From Xylocopa sonorina (taxonomy: Eukaryota > Arthropoda > Insecta > Hymenoptera > Apidae), in the NCBI RefSeq assembly GCF_050948175.1, contig NW_027490168.1, positions 1-64,000 of the forward strand: a stretch of DNA of 64,000 nt. Direction: 5' to 3'. The translations under genes and the position numbers were made by a program. Below the pieces are notes generated by a model. It was given only the letters and a program-made list of their open reading frames with translations. It ran no database searches and was not told the DNA's origin. Every line of letters begins with the position of its first letter. Positions within the stretch are counted from its first letter, which is position 1. Positions 14,001 to 26,525 of this stretch are shown here, in pieces.

Positions 14001-16131
14001 CGCTATTTCTTTGCAAGGAAGTGTCGCATTTACATTCATTTGAATCGTATACGAGGAGTGCATGACACTTCGCAATGAATATTATATCTTACCATGAAAC
14101 ATAGAAATGAGATGCAATATCGCGTTTTAAGAATCGTATGAACTCTATTGCTACGATACGTAGACATCTGCAAACGCTATTTCCTTGCAAGGAAGTGTCG
14201 CATTTACTTTCATTTGATTCGTAGACGAGGAATGCATAACACTTCGCAATGAATATTATATCTTATCATGGTACATAGATATGAGATGCAATATCTCGTT
14301 TTAAGAACCATTAGAACTCTATTGCTACGATACCTAGACATTTGCAGACGCTATTTCCTAGCAAGGAAGTGTCGCATTTACATTCATTCGAAGTGTAGAC
14401 GAGGAATACATGACACTTCGCAAATCATATTATATCTTACCATGAAACATAGAAATAAGATGCGATATCGCGTTTTAAGAAGCATTAGAAAGCTATTGCT
14501 ACGATACGTAGACATCTGCAAACGCTATTTCCTTGCAAGGAAGTGTCGCATTTACATTCATTTGAATTGTAGGCGAGGAATGCATAACACTTCGCAATGA
14601 ATATAATATCTTATCATGAGACATAGATATGGGATGCAATATCTCGTTTTAAGAAGCATTTGAACTCTATTGCTTCGATACGTAGACATCAGCAAACGCT
14701 ATTCCCTTGCAAGGAAGTGTCGCATTTACATTCATTTGAAGTGTAGAGGAGGAATACATAACACATCGCAAATCATATTACATCTTACCATGAAACATAG
14801 GAATGAGATGCGATATCGCGTTTTAAGAAGCATTAGAACTCTATTGCTACGATACCTAGACATCTGCAGACGCTATTTCCTAGCAAGGAAGTGTCGCATT
14901 TACATTCATTTGAAGTGTAGAGGAGGAATACATAACACATCGCAAATCATATTACATCTTACCATGAAACATAGGAATGAGATGCGATATCGCGTTTTAA
15001 GAAGCATTAGAACTCTATTGCTACGATACCTAGACATCTGCAGACGCTATTTCCTAGCAAGGAAGTGTCGCATTTACATTCATTTGAAGTGTAGACGAGG
15101 AATACATGACACTTCGCAAATCATACTATATCTTACCATGAAACATAGAAATGAGATGCGATATCGCGTTTTAAGAAGCATTTGAATTCTATTGCTACGA
15201 TACCTAGACATCTGCAGACGCTATTTCCCAGCAAGGAAGTGTCGCATTTACATTCATTTGAAGTGTAGACGAGGAATACATGACACTTCGCAAATCATAT
15301 TATATCTTACCATGAAACATAGAAATGAGATGCGATATCGCGTTTTAAGAAGCATTAGAAATCTATTGCTACGATACGTAGACATCTGCAAACGCTATTT
15401 CCTTGCAAGGAAGTGTCGCATTTACTTTCATTTGATTCGTAGACGAGGAATGCATAACACTTCGCAATGAATATTATATCTTATCATGGTACATAAATAT
15501 GAGATGCAATATCTCGTTTTAAGAACCATTAGAACTCTATTGCTACGATACCTAGACATTTGCAGACGCTATTTCCTAGCAAGGAAGTGTCGCATTTACA
15601 TTCATTCGAAGTGTAGACGAGGAATACATGACACTTCGCAAATCATATTATATCTTACCATGAAACATAGAAATAAGATGCGATATCGCGTTTTAAGAAG
15701 CATTAGAAAGCTATTGCTACGATACGTAGACATCTGCAAACGCTATTTCCTTGCAAGGAAGTGTCGCATTTACATTCATTTGAATTGTAGGCGAGGAATG
15801 CATAACACTTCGCAATGAATATTATATCTTATCATGAGACATAGATATGGGATGCAATATCTCGTTTTAAGAAGCATTTGAACTCTATTGCTTCGATACG
15901 TAGACATCAGCAAACGCTATTCCCTTGCAAGGGAGTGTAGCACTTACATTCATTTGAAGTGTAGAGGAGGAATACATAACACTTCGCAAATCATATTACA
16001 TCTTACCATGAAACATAGAAACGAGATGCGATATCGCATTTTAAGAAGCATTAGAACTCTATTGCTACGATACCTAGACATCTGCAGACGCTATTTCCTA
16101 GCAAGGAAGTGTCGCATTTACATTCATTTCA
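11088..16131 (+). repeat. HOR unit U3, about 29 monomers
   Basis: The unit is 5,044 bp, 29 x 174 minus 2. It follows U2 at offset 4,696-4,698 until about 14,790. A single monomer is then duplicated (14,791-14,964 and 14,965-15,138, exactly 174 bp apart), after which the offset becomes 4,870. Single-base losses occur near 13,553 and 13,731. The monomer ahead of its anchor (about 11,012-11,100) looks like a fusion of two monomers that are separate at 6,150-6,400, so one monomer was lost at that join. Confidence 0.85.
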
Positions 16132-17349
16132 AGTGCAGAGGAGGAATACATGACACTTCGCAAATCATATTATATCTTACCATGAAACATAGAAATGAGA
16201 TGCGATATCGCGTTTTAAGAAGCATTAGAAAGCTATTGCTACGATACGTAGACATCTGCAAACGCTATTTCCTAGCGAGGAAGTGTCGCATTCACATTCA
16301 TTTGAAGTGTAGACGAGGAATACGTGACACTTCGCAAATCATGTTATATCTTACCATGAAACATAGAAATGAGATGCGATATCGCGTTTTAAGAATCATA
16401 TGATCTCTATTGCTACGATACGTAGACATCTGCAAACGCTATTTCCTTGCAAGGAAGTGTCGCATTTACATTCATTTGAAGTGTAGACGAGGAATACATG
16501 ACACTTCGCAAATCATATTATATCTTACCATGAAACACAGAAATGGGATGCGATATCGCGTTATAAGAATCATAAGAACTCCATTGCTACGATACGTAGA
16601 CATCTGCAAACGCTATTTCCTTGCAAGGAAGTGTCGCATTTACTTTCATTTGATTCGTAGACGAGGAATGCATAACACTTCGCAATGAATATTATATCTT
16701 ATCATGGTACATAGATATGAGATGCAATATCTCGTTTTAAGAACCATTAGAACTCTATTGCTACGATACCTAGACATTTGCAGACGCTATTTCCTAGCAA
16801 GGAAGTGTCGCATTTACATTCATTCGAAGTGTAGACGAGGAATACATGACACTTCGCAAATCATATTATATCTTACCATGAAACATAGAAATAAGATGCG
16901 ATATCGCGTTTTAAGAAGCATTAGAAAGCTATTGCTACGATACGTAGACATCTGCAAACGCTATTTCCTTGCAAGGAAGTGTCGCATTTACATTCATTTG
17001 AATTGTAGGCGAGGAATGCATAACACTTCGCAATGAATATTATATCTTATCATGAGACATAGATATGGGATGCAATATCTCGTTTTAAGAAGCATTTGAA
17101 CTCTATTGCTTCGATACGTAGACATCAGCAAACGCTATTCCCTTGCAAGGGAGTGTAGCACTTACATTCATTTGAAGTGTAGAGGAGGAATACATAACAC
17201 TTCGCAAATCATATTACATCTTACCATGAAACATAGAAACGAGATGCGATATCGCATTTTAAGAAGCATTAGAACTCTATTGCTACGATACCTAGACATC
17301 TGCAGACGCTATTTCCTAGCAAGGAAGTGTCGCATTTACATTCATTTCA
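16132..17349 (+). repeat. Shortened HOR unit U4, 7 monomers
   Basis: Anchor to anchor is exactly 1,218 bp (7 x 174). The block at 15,486 returns at 16,704, also 1,218 bp apart, so the array edge consists of a 7-monomer subset of the larger unit amplified once. Matching landmarks at 15,888 and 17,106 keep the same spacing. It is the last complete repeat before the boundary. Confidence 0.85.
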
Positions 17350-17598
17350 AGTGCAGAGGAGGAATACATGACACTTCGCAAATCATATTATATCTTACCA
17401 TGAAACATAGAAATGAGATGCGATATCGCGTTTTAAGAAGCATTAGAAAGCTATTGCTACGATACGTAGACATCTGCAAACGCTATTTCCTAGCGAGGAA
17501 GTGTCGCATTCACATTCATTTGAAGTGTAGACGAGGAATACGTGACACTTCGCAAATCATGTTATATCTTACCATGAAACATAGAAATGAGATGCGAT
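17350..17598 (+). repeat. Truncated last HOR unit U5
   Basis: About 250 bp match the start of U4 (16,132-16,380) closely, ending within the segment GAAATGAGATGCGAT. From 17,599 the sequence reads GTCGCGTTTTATGTAGCATT instead of ATCGCGTTTTAAGAATCATA and similarity to the HOR drops. Confidence 0.85.
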
Positions 17599-17940
17599 GT
17601 CGCGTTTTATGTAGCATTAGCACTCTATTGCTACGATACGTAGACATCTTTAACCGCAATTTCCTAGCATACAAGTGTCGCATTTACATTCACTTGTAGT
17701 GTAGACGAGGAATACATAACACTTTGGTAGGAATATTTTATCATATCATGAAACATAGAAGTGAGATGCGATGTCGCGTTTTATGTAGCATTAGCACTCT
17801 ATTGCTTCGATACGTAGACATCTGCAAACGCTATTTCCTAGCAAGGATGAATCGCATTCACATTCATTTGACGTGTATGCGAGGTATACAAGACACCTCG
17901 CTATGAATATTATATCTTATCATGGAACATAGGAATACGA
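17599..17940 (+). repeat. Transition monomers at the array edge
   Basis: Two monomers share GATGTCGCGTTTTATGTAGC and GCACTCTATTGCT, exactly 174 bp apart (landmarks at 17,591 and 17,765). The first still has the family-1 GTAGACGAGGAATACATAAC but an odd CACTTTGGTAGGAATATTTT and CTTTAACCGCAATTTCCTAG. The second moves towards family 2 (GTATGCGAGGTATAC). They look like hybrids or old relatives between the two families. Confidence 0.75.
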
Positions 17941-19320
17941 TACGATTTCGCTTTAAAAGAGCATTAGAATTCTACTGCTGCGATACGTAGGCATCTGCGA
18001 ACGCCATTTCCTTGCATGGAAGTGTTGCAATTACATTCTTTCGAAGTGAATACGAGGTATATATGACACTTCGCAATGGATGTTATATCTTATTATGAGA
18101 CACAGAAATGAGATGCGACATCTCGTTTGCAGAAGTATTAGAACTCTATTGCTTCGACACGTAGATATCTGCAAGCGCTACTTCCTAGCAAGGAAGTGTC
18201 GCATTTACATTCTTTTGAAGTGAATACGATCTATACATAACACTCCACGATGAATATTATACCTTATCACGAAACATAGATATGAGATGTGATATCGCGA
18301 TTTAAGAAGCATTAGAACTCTATTGCTACGATAGGTAGACATCTGCAAACACTATTTCCTAGCAAGGAACTCTCGCATTTACATTCTTTTGAAGTGAATA
18401 CGAAGTATTAGAGACACTTCGCAATGAATATTATATCTTATCATGAAACATAGAAATGGGATGCGATATCGCGTTGCAAGAAGCATTGGAACTCTATTGC
18501 TTCGATACGTAGACATCTGCAGTGGCTATTTCCTAGCAACGAAGTGTCGCATTTACATTCTTTTGAATTGAACACGAGGTATACATAACACTCCACAATG
18601 AATATTATATCTTATCATGAAACGTAGAAATTAGATTCGATATCGCGTTTTGAGGAGCATTAGAACACTATTGCTACGATACGTAGACATCTGCAAACGC
18701 TATTTCCTAGCAAGGAAGTGTCGCATTTATATTCTTTTGAAGTGAAAACGAGGTATTCATAACACTGCACAATGAATATTATATCTTGTCATGAAACATA
18801 GAAATGAGATGCGATATGGCGATTTAAGAAGCATTATAAATCTATTGGTTCGATACGTAGACATCTGCAAACGCTACTTCCTAGCAAGGAAGTGTCGCAT
18901 TAACATTCTTTTGAAAGGAATACGTGGTATACATGACACTTCGCAATGAACATTATATCTTATCATGAAACATAGAAATGAGATGCGATATCGCGATTTA
19001 AGAAGCATTAGAACTCTATTGCTTCGATACGTAGACATCTGCAAACACTATTTCCTAGCAAGGATCTGTCGCATTCACGTTCATTTGAAGTGTATGCGAG
19101 GTATACATATCACTGCACAATGAATATTATATCTTATCATGAAACATAGAAATGAGATGCGATATCGCAAATTAGAAAGCTTTAGAACTCCATTTCTTCG
19201 ATACGTAGACATCTGCAAACGCTGTTTCCTAGCAAGGAAGTGTCACATTTACATTCTTTTGAAGTGAATACGAGGTATACATAACACTCAACAATGAATA
19301 TTATATATTATCATGAAACA
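17941..19320 (+). repeat. Diverged family-2 monomers
   Basis: About eight monomers with no HOR order that I can see. They carry the family-2 signature ACATTCTTTTGAAGTGAATA followed by CGAGGTATACATAACACT, and differ from one another at many positions. No gene or mobile element is visible. Confidence 0.85.
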
Positions 19321-20640
19321 TAGTAACGAGTAGCGATATCGCGTTTTGAGAAGCATTAGAACTTTATTGCTTCGATACGTAGACATCTGCAACGCTATTT
19401 CCTAGGAAGGAAGTGTCGCATTTACATTCATTTGAAGTGTATACGATGTATACATGACACTTCGCAGTGAATATTATATATTATCATGAAACATAGAAAT
19501 GAGAAGCGAAATGGCGTTTTAAGAAGCATTAGATGCCTACTGCTTCCATACGTAGACATCTGCAAACGCTACTTCCTAGCAAGGAAGTTTCGCATTTACA
19601 TTGTTTTGAAAGGAATACGAGGTTTACATGACACTTCGTAATGAATATTATATCTTATCATGAAACATAGTAACGAGTAGCGATATCGCGTTTTGAGAAG
19701 CATTAGAACTCTATTGCTTCGATACGTAGCCATCTGCAAACGCTGTTTCCTAGCAAGGAAGTGTCGCATTTACATTCTTTTGAAGTGAATACGAGGTATA
19801 CATGACACTCCACAATGAATATTATATATTATCATGAAACATAGTAACGAGTAGCGATATCGCGTTTTGAGAAGCATTAGAACTCTATTGCTTCGATACG
19901 TAGACATCTGCAACGCTATTTCCTAGGAAGGAAGTGTCGCATTTACATTCATTTGAAGTGTATACGATGTATACATGACACTTCGCAGTGAATATTATAT
20001 ATTATCATGAAACATAGAAATCAGAAGCGAAATGGCGTTTTAAGAAGCATTAGATCTCTACTGCTTCCATACGTAGACATCTGCAAACGCTACTTCCTAG
20101 CAAGGAATTGTCGCATTTACATTGTTTTGAACGGAATACGAGGTTTACATGACACTTCGCAATGAATATTATATCTTGTCATGAAACATTGTAACGTGTA
20201 GCGATATCGCGTTTTGAGAAGCATTAGAACTCTATTGCTTCGATACGTAGCCATCTGCAAACGCTGTTTCCTAGCAAGGAAGTGTCGCATTTACATTCTT
20301 TTGAAGTGAATACGAGGTATACATGACACTCCACAATGAATATTATATATTATCATGAAACATAGTAACGAGTAGCGATATCGCGTTTTGAGAAGCATTA
20401 GAACTCTATTGCTTCGATACGTAGACATCTGCAACGCTATTTCCTAGGAAGGAAGTGTCGCATTTACATTCATTTGAAGTGTATACGATGTGTACATGAC
20501 ACTTCGCAGTGAATATTACATATTATCATGAAACATAGAAATGAGAAGCGAAATGGCGTTTTAAGAAGCATTAGATCCCTACTGCTTCCATACGTAGACA
20601 TCTGCAAACGCTACTTCCTAGGAAGGAAGTGTCGCATTTA
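19321..20640 (+). repeat. Three-monomer HOR, 521-bp unit
   Basis: Monomers with TAGTAACGAG occur at 19,321, 19,668, 19,842, (as TTGTAACGTG) 20,189 and 20,363, giving a 521-bp repeat of three distinct monomers. All copies of one monomer share a one-base deletion, CTGCAACGC for CTGCAAACGC, near 19,390, 19,911 and 20,432. That shared deletion shows that they descend from one ancestor unit. Confidence 0.85.
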
Positions 20641-23600
20641 CATTGTTTTGAAGTGAATACGAGGTATACATAACACTCCACAATAAATATTATATCTTAT
20701 TATGAAACATAGAAATGAGATGTAATATTGCAATTTAAGAAGCATTAGAACCCTATGGTTTCGATACGTAGATATCTGCAAACACTACTTCCTAACAGGG
20801 AAGTGTCGCATTTACATTCTTTTGAAAGGAATACGAGGTATAGATGACACTTCGCAATGAATATTATTTCTTATCATGAAACATAGAAATGAGATGCGGT
20901 ATCGCGTTTTAAGAAGCGTTAGAACTCTATTGCTACGAAACGTAGACACCTGCAATCGCTTTTTCCGAGCAAGGAAGTGTCGCATTTACATTCTTTTGAA
21001 GTGAAGACGAGGTATACATAACACTGCACAATGAAATTTAAATCTTATCATGAAACATAGAATGAGATGCGGTATCCCGTTATAAGAAGCGTTAGTACTC
21101 TATTGCTACGAAACGTAGACACATGCAAACGCAATTTCCGAGCAAGGAAGTGTCGCATTTACATTCATTTTAAGTGTATGCGAGGTATACATGACACTTC
21201 GCAATGAATATTATATATTATAATGAAACACAGAAATGAGATGCGACCTCGCGTTTTGTGAAGCATTAGAACTCTATTGCTACGATACGTAGATATCTGT
21301 AAACGCTATTAGCTAGCAAGGAAGTGTCGCATTTACATTCTTTTGAAATGAATACCAGGTAAGCATAACACTTCCCAATGAGTATTATATCTTATCATGA
21401 AACATAGAAATCAGATGCGACATCATGTTTTACGAAGATTTAGAACTCTATTGCCTCGATACGTAGACATCTGCAAACGGTATTTCCTAGCAGGGAAGTG
21501 TCGCATTTACATTCTTTTGAAGTGAGTACGAGGTATTCATAACACTGCACAATGAATATTATATCTTATCATGAAACATAGAAATGGGATGCTATATCGC
21601 GATTTAAGAAGCATTAGGACACTATTGCTTCGATACGTAGACATCTGCAAACGCTATTTCCTAGCAAGGAAGTGTCGCATTTTCGTTCATTTGAAGTGTA
21701 TGCGAGGTATACATGACACTTCGCAGTGAATATTATATATTATTATGAAACATAGGATTGAGAAGCGATATGGCGATTTAAGAAGCATTAGATCCCTATT
21801 GCTTCGATACGTAGACATCTGCAAACGCTACTTCCTAGCAAGGAAGTGTCGCATTTACATTCTTTTGAAAGGAATACTAGGTATACATGACACTTCGCAA
21901 TGAATACTATATATTATCATGAAACGTAGATATGAGATGCGATATGACGATTTAAGAAGCATTACGAATCTATTGCTTGGATACGTAGACACCTGCAAAC
22001 GCTATTTCCAAGCAAGGAAGTGTCGCATTTACATTCTTTTGAAGTGAATACGAGGTATACATGAAACTTTGCAACGAATATAATATCTTATCATGAATCG
22101 TAGAAATGACATGCGATGTCGCGTTTTGAGAAGCATTAGAACCCAAATGCTACGATACGTAGACATCTGCAAACGCTATTTCCTGGCAAGGAAGTGTTGC
22201 ATTTACATTCTTTCGAAGTGAAGACGAGGTATACATGACACTTTGCAACGAATATTATATCTTATCAAGAAACGTAGATATGTGATTCGATATGACGATT
22301 TAAGAAGCATTAGAACTCTATTTCTTCGATACGTAGACATCTGCAAACGCTATTTCCTAGGAAGGAAGTGTCGCATTTACATTCATTTTAAGTGTACGCA
22401 AGGTATACGTGACACTTCGCAATGAATATTATAATATTATCATGAAACATAGAAATGAGAAGCGGTTTCGCGTTTTGAGAAGCACTAGAACTCTAGTGCC
22501 ACGAAACGTGGACATCTGCAAACGCTATTTCCTAGCAAGGAAGTGTCGCATTTACATTCTTTTGAAAGGAATACGAGGTACACATGACACTTCGCAATGA
22601 ATATTATATCTTATCATGAAACATAGAATTGAGATGCGATATCGCGATTTAGGAAGCATAAGAACACTAATGCTTCGATACGTAGACATCTGCAAATGCT
22701 ATCTCCAAGCAAGGTGGTGTCGCATTTACATTCATTTGAAGTGTATGCGACGTATACATGACACTTCGCAATGAATATTATATATTATCATGAAACATAG
22801 ATATGAGATGCGATATCGCGAATTAGCAAGATTTTGAAATCTATTGCTTCGATACGTAAATATCTGCAAACGCTATTTCCTAGCAAGGAAGTGTCGCACT
22901 TACATTCATTTGAATTATAGATGAGATATACATAACACTGCACAATGAATATTATATCTTATCATGAAACATAGAAATGAGATGCGATATCGCCATTTAA
23001 CAAGCCTTAGAACTCAATTGCTACGATACGTAGACACCTACAAACGCTATTTCCTAGCAAGGAAGTGTCGCATTTACATTCTTCTGATGTGAAGACGAGG
23101 TATACATAACACTGCACGCTGAATATTATATGTAATCTTGAAACACAGAAATGAGATGCACATCGCGTTTTGAGAAGCATCAGTACACTATTGCTTCGAT
23201 ACGGAGACATCTACAAACGCTATTTCCTAAAAAGGAAGTGTCGCATTTACATTCTTTTGAAATGAATACGAGGTAAGCATGACACTTCGCAATGAATATT
23301 ATATCTTATCACGAAACATAGAAATGTGATGCGATATCGCGATTTAAGAAGCATTAGAACACTATTTCTTCGATACGGAGACATCTGCAAACGCTATTTC
23401 CTAACAAGGAAGTGTCGCATTTACATTCTTTTGAAAGGAATACGAGGTATACATAGCACTTCGCAATGAATATTATTTCTTATCAAGAAACGTAGATATG
23501 AGATGCGATATGACGATCTAAGAAGCATTAGAACTCTATTGCTTCGACACGTAGACATCTGCAAACGCTATTTCCTAGCAAGGAAGTGTCGCATGTACAT

Positions 23601-24180
23601 ACAATTAAAGTGTATGCGAGGTATACAAGACACTTCGCAATGAATATTATATCTCATCATGAAACATAGAAATGAGATGCGATATCGCGATTTATGAAGC
23701 TTTAGAACACTGTTGCTTCGATACTTTGACATCTGCCATCGCTATTTCCTAGCAGGGAAGTGTCACATTTACATTCTTTTGATGTGAAAACGAGGTATAC
23801 ATAACACTGCACAATGAAAATTATATCTTATCATGAAACATAGAAATGGGATGCGATATCGCGATTTAAGAAGCATTAGAACACTATTGCTTCGATACGT
23901 AGACACCTGCCAACTCTATTTCCTAGCAAGGAAGTGTCGCATTTACATTCATTTGATGTGTATGCGAGGTATACATGACACTTCGCAGTGAATATTATAT
24001 ATTATCATGAAACATAGAAATAAGAAGCGATATGGCGATTTAAGAAGCATTAGATCCCCTTTGCTTCGATACGTAGACATCTGCAAACGCTGCTTCCTAG
24101 CAAGCAAGTGTAGCATTTACATTCATTTGAAGTTTATGCGAGGTATACATGACACTGCACAATGAACATTATATCTTATC
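20641..24180 (+). repeat. Diverged family-2 monomers without clear HOR order
   Basis: About 20 monomers of mixed subtypes. Subtypes can be told by the segment after GATGCGATAT (CGCGATTT, GACGATTT, GGCGATTT, or CGCGAATTAGCAAG) and by GAAGTGAATACGAGG, GAAAGGAATACGAGG or GAAGTGTATGCGAGG. They are interspersed without a repeating order that I can see by eye. No gene or transposon is visible. Confidence 0.8.
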
Positions 24181-25395
24181 ATGAAACATAGAAATGAGAT
24201 GCGATATCGCGATTTAAGAGGCATTAGAACACTATTTCTTCGATACGGAGACATCTGCAAACGCTATTTCCTAGCAAGGTATTGTCGCATTTACATTCTT
24301 TTGAAGTGAATACGAGGAGTACATAACACTATACAATGAATATTATATCTTATCATGAAACATAGAAATGAGATGAGATATCGCGATTTAAGAAGCATTA
24401 GAACACTATTGCTTCGAATCGTAGACATCTGGCAACGCTATTTCCTAGCTAGGAAGTGTCGCATTTACATTCTTTTGAAAGGAATACGAGGAGTACATAA
24501 CACTGCACATTCAATATTATATCTTATCATGAAACATAGGAATGACATGCGATATTGCGTTTTGAGAAGCATTAGAATTGTATTGCTTCGATATGTAGAC
24601 ATCTGCCAACGCTCTATCCTAGCAAGGAAGTGTCGCATTTACATTCTTTTGATGTGAATACGAGGTATACATAACACTGCACATTGAATATTATATCTTA
24701 TCATGAAACATAGGAATGAGATGCGATATCGCGTTTTGAGAAGCATTAGAACTCTATTGCTTCGACACGTAGACATCTGTCAACGCTATTTCCTAGCAAG
24801 GAAGTGTCGCATTAACATTCTTTTGAATGGAATGCGAGGTATACATGACACTTCCCAATGAATATTATATCTTATCGTGAAACATAGAAATGAGATGCGA
24901 TATGACGATTTAAGAAGCATTAGAACTCTATTGCCTCGATACGTAGACATCTGCAAACGCTACTGCCTAGCAAGGAAGTGTCGCATTTACATTCTTTTCA
25001 AGTGAATACGAGGTATACATAACACTGCACAAGGAATATTATATCTTATCATGAAACATAGAAATGAGATGCGATATCGCGATTTAAGAAGCATTAGAAC
25101 ACTATTGCTTCGATACGTAGACATCTGCAAACGCTATTTCCTAGCAAGAAAGTACCGCACTTACATTCATTTGAAGTTTATGCGAGGTATACATGACACT
25201 GCACAATGAATATTATATCTTATCATGAAACATAGAAATGAGATGCGATATCGCGATTTAAGAGGCATTAGAACACTATTCCTTCGATACGGAGACATCT
25301 GCAAACGCTATTTCCTAGCAAGGTATTGTCGCATTTACATTCTTTTGAAGTGAATACGAGGAGTACATAACACTATACAATGAATATTATATCTT
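24131..25395 (+). repeat. Six-monomer spaced duplication
   Basis: A segment with AGTTTATGCGAGG, GATTTAAGAGGCATTAG and GAGGAGTACATAACACTATA occurs at 24,131-24,350 and again at 25,175-25,395, exactly 1,044 bp (6 x 174) apart. The same marker set appears a third time near 29,052-29,220. Confidence 0.75.
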
Positions 25396-26009
25396 ATCGC
25401 GAAACATAGAAATGAGATGCGACATCGCGATTTAAGAAGCAATAGATCCCTATTACTACGATACGTAGATATCTGGAAACGCTATTTCCTAGCAAGGAAG
25501 TGTTGCATTTACATTCCTTTGATGTGTAGACGACGAATACATAACACATCACAATGAACCTTATACCTTATCATGATACATAGAAATGAGATGCGATATC
25601 GCGATTTAAGAAGTTTTGGAACCCTATTGCTTCGATACGTAGACATCTGCAAACGCTACTTCCTAGCCAGGAAGTGTCGCGTTTACATCCTTTTGAAAGG
25701 AATACGAGGTATACATGGCACTTCGCAATGAATATTATATCTTATCAGGAAACGTAGAAATGTGATGCGATATGACGATTTAAGAAGCATTAGAACTCTA
25801 TTGCTTCGATACGTAGACATCCGCAAAACCTATTTCCTAGCAAGGAAGTGTCGCATTTACATCCATTTGAAGTATAGACGAGATATACATAACACTGCAC
25901 AATGAATATTATATCTTATCATGATACATAGAAATGAGAGGCGATATGGCGATTTATGAAGCATTAGATGTCTATTTCTTCGATACGTAGACATCTGCAA
26001 ACGCTATTT

Positions 26010-26525
26010 CCTAGCAAGGAAGTGTCGCAATTACATTCCTTTGAGGTGAATACGAGGTATACATAACACTCCACAATGAATATTATATATAATCATGAAA
26101 CATGGTAATGAGTAGCGATATCGCGTTTTGAGAAGCATTAGAAATCTAGTGCTACGATACGTAGACATCTGCAAATGCTATTTCCTGGCAAGGACGTGTC
26201 GCGTTTACAACCTTTTCAAGTGAATAAGAGGTATACATAACACTCCACAATGAATATTATATCTTACCATGAAACATAGAAATGAGATGCAATATGGCGA
26301 TTTAAGAAGCGTTAGAATTCTATTGCTTCGATACGTGGACATCTGCAAACGCTATCCCTAACAAGGAAGTGTCGCATTTACATTCTTTTGAAAGGAATAC
26401 GAGGCATACATGATACTTCGCAATGAATATTATATCTTATCAGGAAACGTAGATATGAAATGCGATATGACGGTTTAAAGAAGCATTAGAACTCTATTGC
26501 TTCGATACGTAGACATCTGCAAGCG
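26010..26525 (+). repeat. Copy 1 of a long-range duplicated block
   Basis: About three monomers match 48,771-49,286 almost exactly at an offset of 22,761 bp. Shared rare states include AATCATGAAACATGGTAATG, AGGACGTGTCGCGTTTACAA and the shortened CGCTATCCCTAACAAGG. At the second location the block belongs to a 10-monomer HOR; here it is isolated among diverged monomers. Confidence 0.8.

Larger units (their letters stand above)
1..17598 (+). repeat. Homogenised higher-order-repeat array, monomer family 1
   Basis: Family 1 monomers carry ACATTCATTTGAAGTGTAGA or ...GAATCGTAGA followed by CGAGGAATACATAACACTTC, often with TTCCTTGCAAGGAA upstream. Neighbouring monomers differ clearly, but multi-kilobase blocks return almost unchanged. 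Bases 1-4,394 recur at 5,568-9,959, where I saw only about six differences by eye. Bases 6,391 onward recur from 11,088 at an offset of 4,696-4,698. This high between-unit and lower within-unit identity defines a higher-order repeat. The left end lies outside the window. Confidence 0.95.

Noticed and set aside
354..17906. Dozens of open frames of 60-197 codons on the + strand with the motif RYVDICKRYFLARKCRIYIH
   Set aside because: They are the satellite monomer read in one frame; length follows from 174 being divisible by three. They break wherever a monomer keeps its stop or has an indel, and no known domain or codon constraint is visible.
17599..17940. Transposon insertion at the array boundary
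   Set aside because: Monomer phase is kept across the junction and no terminal repeats, target duplication or foreign sequence is present; it is a switch between monomer types.
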